From UBA5026 sp949065595 (GTDB lineage Bacteria; Bacillota_I; Bacilli_A; RF39; UBA660), in contig CARSXK010000024.1 in the NCBI GenBank assembly GCA_949065595.1, positions 1-17,254 of the forward strand: a stretch of DNA of 17,254 nucleotides. Direction: 5' to 3'. A program made the position numbers and the translations under genes. Each line of letters opens with the position of its first letter. Position 1 is the first letter of the stretch. Below, piece by piece: positions 13,217-17,254 of the stretch. A model generated the notes under the pieces. That model made no database searches. It was not told the origin of the DNA and saw only the letters and a list, made by a program, of their open reading frames with translations.

Positions 13217-13281
13217 TTGTGGTAAAATGTAGCCAGATACAAAAGGTAAAAAAAGGAATACCATAATAGACAAAAAGATGG

Positions 13282-13287
13282 TATAAT
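13282..13287 (+). promoter_or_regulatory. Extended -10 promoter for prfB
   Basis: TATAAT at 13282-13287 with TGG directly upstream gives an extended -10. The -35 position (TACCAT) is poor. It is 22 bases from the prfB start codon. Confidence 0.6.
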
Positions 13288-13309
13288 GGATATGATTGGA
13301 GGCTAACAA

Positions 13310-14420
13310 ATGGAAGTAAATGAACTATGTAATTTGTACCAAGAATATTTCAATAAAATAAATGAATTATGGAGGTCTCTTTGACCCAGAAAATAAGAAA
13401 TTGCGGATTGCTGCACTAGAAGAACAAATTGGCCAATCTCATTTTTGGGATAACAAAAAAGAAAGCGAAATAGTAATCAATGAGTTGAATCTTCTAAAAA
13501 GGAAACTGCAACAACCAGAAGAGTTACAAAAAAAAATAAAAAACAATTTAGAACTTTTAGATATTCTAAAATTAGAAGAGGATTTAGAACTTCGAACATT
13601 AATAGAAGAAGAAGTCAAGCAAATCAAAGAAGCATTAGAACAATGTGAAATAGAACTTTTATTAAGTGGCCCTTATGACGCATTGGGCGCTATTTTAGAG
13701 CTACACTCTGGTGCTGGGGGAACAGAAGCTTGTGATTGGAACAATATGCTGTTTCGTATGTATACAAGATGGTGTGAAAAAAATCATTATAAAGTTGAAG
13801 TTATTGATGAACAACCAGGGGAAGAAGCTGGAATGAAAAGTATTACCATGTTAGTGAAGGGGGACTATGCCTATGGATACCTCAAATGTGAAAAGGGTGT
13901 CCATCGTTTGGTTCGTATTTCTCCTTTTGATTCAGGTGCAAGAAGACATACTTCATTTGCCTCTTTAAATGTCACCCCCCTTTTTGAAAATAATAATATC
14001 GATATTGAAATCAAAGAAAGTGATTTGCGAATTGATGTATATCGTAGTAGTGGTTGTGGTGGACAAGGGGTGAATACCACTGATAGTGCTGTTCGAATTA
14101 CCCATTTACCAACTAAAATTGTCGTTACTTGTCAAAATGAGCGTAGTCAAATTCAAAACAAAGAAAAAGCGATGGAAGTTTTAAAAAATAAACTTTATCA
14201 ACTGGAATTAGAAAAACAAGAACGTGAAATGAAAAATATCAGTGGTGATAACATGGATATCAACTTTGGTTCCCAAATTAGAAGTTATGTCATGCATCCT
14301 TATTCCATGGTGAAAGACCATAGAACGAATACAGAAACTGCCCAGGTATCAAAAGTATTGGATGGCGACATTGATTTATTCATCAATGATAATCTTAAGA
14401 AAGGAAGTACGCATGTTTAA
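13310..14420 (+). CDS. prfB: Peptide chain release factor 2 (RF2), with programmed +1 frameshift
   Basis: RF2 releases the peptide at UGA and UAA. The true start is ATG 13310, behind GGAGG (13298-13302). It encodes 24 codons, then an in-frame TGA (13382). A +1 shift at CTT-T joins them to the main frame (GAC at 13383), giving 369 residues, the usual length. The conventional-looking ATG at 13362 is inside this region and is not the start. Visible landmarks: SPF (RF2-type stop recognition tripeptide, in RISPFDSGA), the GGQ catalytic motif in SSGCGGQGVNTTDSAVRITH, and HPYSMVKDHRTN near the end. The GGQ neighbourhood has Cys before and Gly after where Ala and His are common. RF2 shortage favours the shift, so expression is self-regulated. 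The stop overlaps the YitT-family start by 8 bases. Confidence 0.96.
13371..13385 (+). promoter_or_regulatory. prfB programmed frameshift site
   Basis: GGAGG (13371-13375), three bases, then CTT TGA C. This is the standard RF2 arrangement: an internal Shine-Dalgarno-like element at fixed distance from the CUU slip codon and a weak UGA-C stop. The ribosome slips +1 when RF2 is scarce. Confidence 0.95.
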
Positions 14421-15294
14421 ACGGAAAAAACACATATTAGATGAAAATATTATTAAAAATATTTATAAAAAAGATCGCTTATTTCGTTATGCCGAATTTT
14501 TGCTTGGACTTTTATTAACCGCAATTGCTTTCAATGTATTTATTTTACCAAGTAGTCTTGTTTATGGTGTGAGTGGATTAGGTGTTATTGCCAAACATCT
14601 TTGGAAGATAGATCCTTCCATTGTGATTATGATTGGTAGTGTTCTTTTATTAATCCTTAGTTTTGTTCTACTTGGAAAAGAAAAAACCGCAAGTTCTGTG
14701 GTAGGATCATTATTGTATCCTGTTTTTGTCAAATTAACTGAAAATGTTCCCAATTATGTCAACATTGAGGGAACAGAACCATTTGTGATGGTTTTATTTG
14801 GATCTGTGATTAGTGGCTTTGGATTGGGATTGATTTTCAAAGCAGGTTTTACAACTGGTGGAACTGATATATTAAATCAGATTGTATCTAAATATGCAAA
14901 AATTTCAATGGGAAATGCCATGTTTTTCACAGATGGTCTTATCATTTGTCTTTCTATTTTTGTCTTTGGATGGACAAAATTTATGTATTCCATTTTAACC
15001 CTATATATTATTAGTATTATGACTGATAAAGTGATTTTAGGAATCTCTCAATCCAAAGCATTTTATATTATTACCAATCATGAAACCGAAATTAAAGAGT
15101 TTATTTTACAACATTTAAGTCATGGAGTAACTGTATTAGATGGTCATGGAGGATATACTGGAAATCATCAAAGGGTAATTATGTGCATCATTCCAACGAA
15201 AGAATATTTTATGTTCAAAGAAGGAATTCATCAAATTGATCAAAAGGCCTTTTTTGTAGTAACAGATGCTTATGAAGTATCTGGAGGAGAATAA
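14413..15294 (+). CDS. YitT family membrane protein (YvjA-like, DUF2179)
   Basis: The 293-residue start at ATG 14413 is chosen because AAGGAAG lies just upstream and it overlaps the prfB stop by 8 bases; the frame is open further upstream inside prfB. About five membrane helices fill the first two thirds (FLLGLLLTAIAFNVFILPSS, IVIMIGSVLLLILSFVLL, FVMVLFGSVISGFGLGLIF, a helix around FFTDGLIICLSIFVFGW, and YSILTLYIISIM), with the family's FKAGFTTGGTDIL segment. The last about 85 residues form the cytosolic DUF2179 domain (ITNHETEIKEFILQ, GVTVLDGHGGYTG). In Bacillus the gene after prfB, yvjA, belongs to this same family and is followed by cccB and ftsEX, so this is probably the yvjA ortholog with cccB absent. 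Transport function is not established. Confidence 0.92.
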   Translation: MFKRKKHILDENIIKNIYKKDRLFRYAEFLLGLLLTAIAFNVFILPSSLVYGVSGLGVIAKHLWKIDPSIVIMIGSVLLLILSFVLLGKEKTASSVVGSLLYPVFVKLTENVPNYVNIEGTEPFVMVLFGSVISGFGLGLIFKAGFTTGGTDILNQIVSKYAKISMGNAMFFTDGLIICLSIFVFGWTKFMYSILTLYIISIMTDKVILGISQSKAFYIITNHETEIKEFILQHLSHGVTVLDGHGGYTGNHQRVIMCIIPTKEYFMFKEGIHQIDQKAFFVVTDAYEVSGGE

Positions 15295-15305
15295 GGAGGT
15301 AATAT

Positions 15306-16001
15306 ATGGATATTATTCGTTTCCAACATGTGAAAAAACAATATAAGACAGGGGTAACCGCAATACATGATCTTTCTTTGAATATTGAAAAAGGGGATTT
15401 TGTTTTTATCATCGGTTCTACTGGATGTGGAAAATCGACATTGATTAAAATGATTTACCGTGCAGAAAAGCCGACTAGTGGGAAAATATTAGTAGGTGGA
15501 ATAGATGTTGCGAAATTAAGAGACAGCAAAGTTTATAAAATTCGAAGAAAAATTGGTGTCGTTTTCCAAGACTTTCAATTATTGGCACGGTCAACCGTAT
15601 ATGAGAATGTTGCTTTTGCGCTTGAAGTATTTGGTTTACCAAAATCAGAAATTCATTCCAAAGTAATAAAGGCTCTGGATTTGGTTGGATTAAAACATAA
15701 AGCCAAAAATTATCCAAATCAACTATCAGGTGGAGAACAACAGCGTGTTGCGATTGCTCGTGCGATTGTCAATGGGCCAAAACTATTGATTTGTGATGAA
15801 CCAACTGGAAATTTGGATGAAAATACAAGTATGGGAATTATGAATGTCATTGAAGAAATCAATAAATTAGGAACTACTATTATTATGGTGACACATGATA
15901 ATGAAATTGTAAATCGTATGAAAAAAAGGGTTATTTTACTAGATAGTGGACGTATTTTAAAGGATTATGAGAAAGGAACTTATACACATGAAAGCATTTA
16001 G
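15306..16001 (+). CDS. ftsE: Cell-division ABC transporter ATPase FtsE
   Basis: FtsE is the cytosolic ATPase of the FtsEX complex. FtsEX does not transport a solute; it switches on peptidoglycan hydrolases outside the membrane. The 231-residue protein shows Walker A GSTGCGKST (37-45), Q-loop Gln88 (FQDFQLL), signature LSGGEQQR (140-147), Walker B LLICDEPTGNLD (160-171) and switch His197 (TIIMVTHDN). The start at 15306 has a near-perfect AAGGAGGT at the end of the preceding gene, 11 bases after its stop. It overlaps ftsX by 14 bases, so the two subunits are made together. In Bacillus FtsEX controls the endopeptidase CwlO; no cwlO-like gene is in the window. Confidence 0.97.
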   Translation: MDIIRFQHVKKQYKTGVTAIHDLSLNIEKGDFVFIIGSTGCGKSTLIKMIYRAEKPTSGKILVGGIDVAKLRDSKVYKIRRKIGVVFQDFQLLARSTVYENVAFALEVFGLPKSEIHSKVIKALDLVGLKHKAKNYPNQLSGGEQQRVAIARAIVNGPKLLICDEPTGNLDENTSMGIMNVIEEINKLGTTIIMVTHDNEIVNRMKKRVILLDSGRILKDYEKGTYTHESI

Positions 16002-16887
16002 AATATTTGGTCGAAATATAAGAGATGCACTCAAAAGTGTATTTCGTAATTTTTCCTTATCTTTAGCATCCATTTCTTGTATTACCATCACTTTAATTGT
16101 CGTATCCTTATCTGTTATTTTATCATTTAATGTCAATAATTTTGCTACCTTGGTCGAAAAAGATGTCACCATTGTTGCTTTTTTGGACTTGGATATCACA
16201 CAGGATACTAGACAACAAGTCTCTAAAGCAATCCAGAAATTAGACAATATCGAATCTGTAACTTTTCAATCAAAGGTAGAAATTGCATCAGAAATGATGG
16301 AATCTTCAGAGGTATTTAAAAATATTATGTCTAATTGGTCGGAAGAAGAAAGTCCTATTCAAGATACTTATTTGGTAAAAGTAACAGATATTGAGCATAT
16401 TAAAACAACAGCAGATGAAATCAAAAAGATAGAAGGTGTTTCGGTTGTAAAATATGGAGAAGGCATGGTGGAACAATTAATTTCTGTTTTTGATATTGTA
16501 AGAAAGGTTACCATTGGGATTGTCATTGCTCTAATTATCGTAACTGCCTTTTTAATTACCAATACCATCAAAATCACCATCTTTTCAAGAAGACGAGAAA
16601 TTGAAATTATGCGCCTTGTTGGAGCCTCTAATATCAATATAAAAATTCCATTCTTATTTGAAGGATTATTTTTAGGAGTTTTAGGTTCTATTGTTCCAAT
16701 TGCGATTACCATATATGGCTATATAGCCCTCTATACCCATTTTAATGGACAAATGTTTTCCCCATTTATCAAACTGATTGAGCCACAACCATTTGTTTAT
16801 TTCATATCAGTATTTCTATTAATAGTAGGAATTATGGTAGGGATGTATGGAAGCTTTAGAGCGGTTAAAAAATATTTAAAAGTATAA
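15988..16887 (+). CDS. ftsX: Cell-division protein FtsX, permease-like partner of FtsE
   Basis: ATG 15988 gives 299 residues, close to Bacillus FtsX; an in-frame ATG at 15967 would overlap ftsE further and lacks a ribosome-binding site, whereas AAAGGAA precedes 15988. Four membrane segments are visible: about 24-48, then an extracellular domain to about 165, a helix TIGIVIALIIVTAFLITNTI, a helix within LFEGLFLGVLGSIVPIAITIYGYIA, and the last FVYFISVFLLIVGIMVGMYGSF. Between the second and third lies the coupling segment FSRRREIEIMRLVGAS, the typical FtsX/MacB-like cytosolic helix touching FtsE. The extracellular loop should carry the hydrolase signal. A strong terminator follows after 66 bases. 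Confidence 0.96.
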   Translation: MKAFRIFGRNIRDALKSVFRNFSLSLASISCITITLIVVSLSVILSFNVNNFATLVEKDVTIVAFLDLDITQDTRQQVSKAIQKLDNIESVTFQSKVEIASEMMESSEVFKNIMSNWSEEESPIQDTYLVKVTDIEHIKTTADEIKKIEGVSVVKYGEGMVEQLISVFDIVRKVTIGIVIALIIVTAFLITNTIKITIFSRRREIEIMRLVGASNINIKIPFLFEGLFLGVLGSIVPIAITIYGYIALYTHFNGQMFSPFIKLIEPQPFVYFISVFLLIVGIMVGMYGSFRAVKKYLKV

Positions 16888-16953
16888 GCAAATAGATTCA
16901 TCACCCAATCAGATAAATAAAAAGGTTGATTCAAAACATAAATTTCGAATGAT

Positions 16954-16973
16954 AAGGGGCAAGCCCCTTTTTT
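16954..16973 (+). terminator. Strong terminator after ftsX
   Basis: AAGGGGC (16954-16960) and GCCCCTT (16963-16969) form a GC-rich hairpin (effective loop CAAG) followed by TTTT. It closes the prfB-YitT-ftsEX operon. Confidence 0.92.
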
Positions 16974-16978
16974 AGTGG

Positions 16979-17007
16979 TTGAATGAAGGGGAAAAAACGG
17001 GTATAAT
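16979..17007 (+). promoter_or_regulatory. Sigma-A promoter for the prepilin-like gene
   Basis: TTGAAT (16979-16984), 17 bases, TATAAT (17002-17007). The start codon is 24 bases beyond the -10. Confidence 0.8.
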
Positions 17008-17031
17008 AATAAAAGAATAGGAGATGTAGGA

Positions 17032-17254
17032 ATGAAACAAAAGGGATTTACATTAATCGAATTACTCGCAGTCATTGTAATATTAGCCATTATAGCGTTA
17101 ATCGCAACACCCATGATAATGGATGTAATAGAAAAAAGTAGAAGAGGAGCAGCCATTGAATCGGTAAATGGAATATTAGATGCAGCAGAAAAATATCAAT
17201 TGAATCAAATGATGGATGGACAAGATATCCAAAAAGAAATTGATTTAAGTAGTG
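17032..17254 (+). CDS. Type IV prepilin-like protein, N-terminal part (3' end outside window)
   Basis: The first 74 residues are seen. The N-terminus is the prepilin signature: short basic leader MKQKG, then FTLIELLAVIVILAIIALIA with Glu5 of the mature protein. Prepilin peptidase would cut after the Gly and methylate Phe. The hydrophobic helix is followed by a Pro (ATP) and an amphipathic segment with MDVIEKSRRGAAIESVNGILDAAEKYQ, typical of pilins and pseudopilins. AGGAG lies upstream. In Bacillota this could be a pilus subunit, a competence pseudopilin (ComGC type) or a free-standing surface pilin-like protein; without the downstream genes the choice is open. It has its own promoter directly after the ftsEX terminator. 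Confidence 0.93.
   Translation, partial: MKQKGFTLIELLAVIVILAIIALIATPMIMDVIEKSRRGAAIESVNGILDAAEKYQLNQMMDGQDIQKEIDLSS

Noticed and set aside
13362..13364. ATG as the prfB start
   Set aside because: The RF2 frameshift signal follows 7 codons later, and the upstream ATG at 13310 with its own ribosome-binding site gives the family's normal length.
1..17254. CRISPR arrays, tRNA, rRNA, riboswitches and insertion sequences
   Set aside because: No spaced direct-repeat array, cloverleaf-like sequence, transposase or recognisable riboswitch core was seen; gaps between genes are mostly too short to hold them.

Overview
The window is AT-rich DNA from a Gram-positive, endospore-forming member of the Bacillota. 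SpoIVA, a SpoVIF-type protein and YunB point to a spore former. The gene orders prfB-YitT/YvjA-ftsE-ftsX and yunB-yutD recall Bacillus. The overall look fits a low-GC Bacilli/Erysipelotrichia-like gut lineage, but a species cannot be named. UGA is a stop here, not Trp: prfB carries the classic in-frame UGA with a programmed +1 frameshift.

Layout. (1) 1-2951 is an accessory polymorphic-toxin locus. It holds the 3' end of a large RHS/YD-repeat protein with a unique C-terminal tail, a small membrane-anchored candidate immunity protein, a displaced and frameshifted second RHS tip with a different tail, and a DUF2691-like protein as that tip's likely partner. (2) 3129-4296 is a two-gene lysis-type cassette: a holin-like membrane protein overlapping an M23-like peptidase with an SH3-like tail. 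No other phage genes are present, and a 15-bp inverted repeat precedes it. (3) 4297-7529 holds the ribosome-assembly GTPases engB and der plus two unrecognised small genes. (4) 7552-11765 is a sporulation neighbourhood: spoIVA (-), an unrecognised gene (+), spoVIF (-), a CBS-pair gene (-), yunB (+) and yutD (+). A compact divergent promoter region contains an 18-bp palindrome. (5) 11884-13080 encodes a membrane-anchored GH25 lysozyme-like protein, flanked by two hairpins with the same arms. (6) 13310-16887 is the prfB-YitT-ftsE-ftsX operon, closed by a strong terminator. (7) A type IV prepilin-like gene begins at 17032 and runs off the right edge.

How the parts relate. The core genes are translation (prfB), ribosome biogenesis (engB, der), division and cell-wall hydrolase control (ftsEX) and spore morphogenesis. 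Most vegetative genes have a recognisable sigma-A promoter (several with an extended TGN -10) very close to the start codon, implying short leaders. Several sporulation genes instead have CATA-type -10 elements, as expected for sigma-E/G/K. The left end is the novel part. Two RHS toxin tips, each followed by a small candidate immunity gene, lie beside a holin/peptidase pair that could serve as a release module. One tail carries a DKYDF motif reminiscent of the colicin M catalytic region, and its neighbour is an outward-facing membrane-anchored protein.
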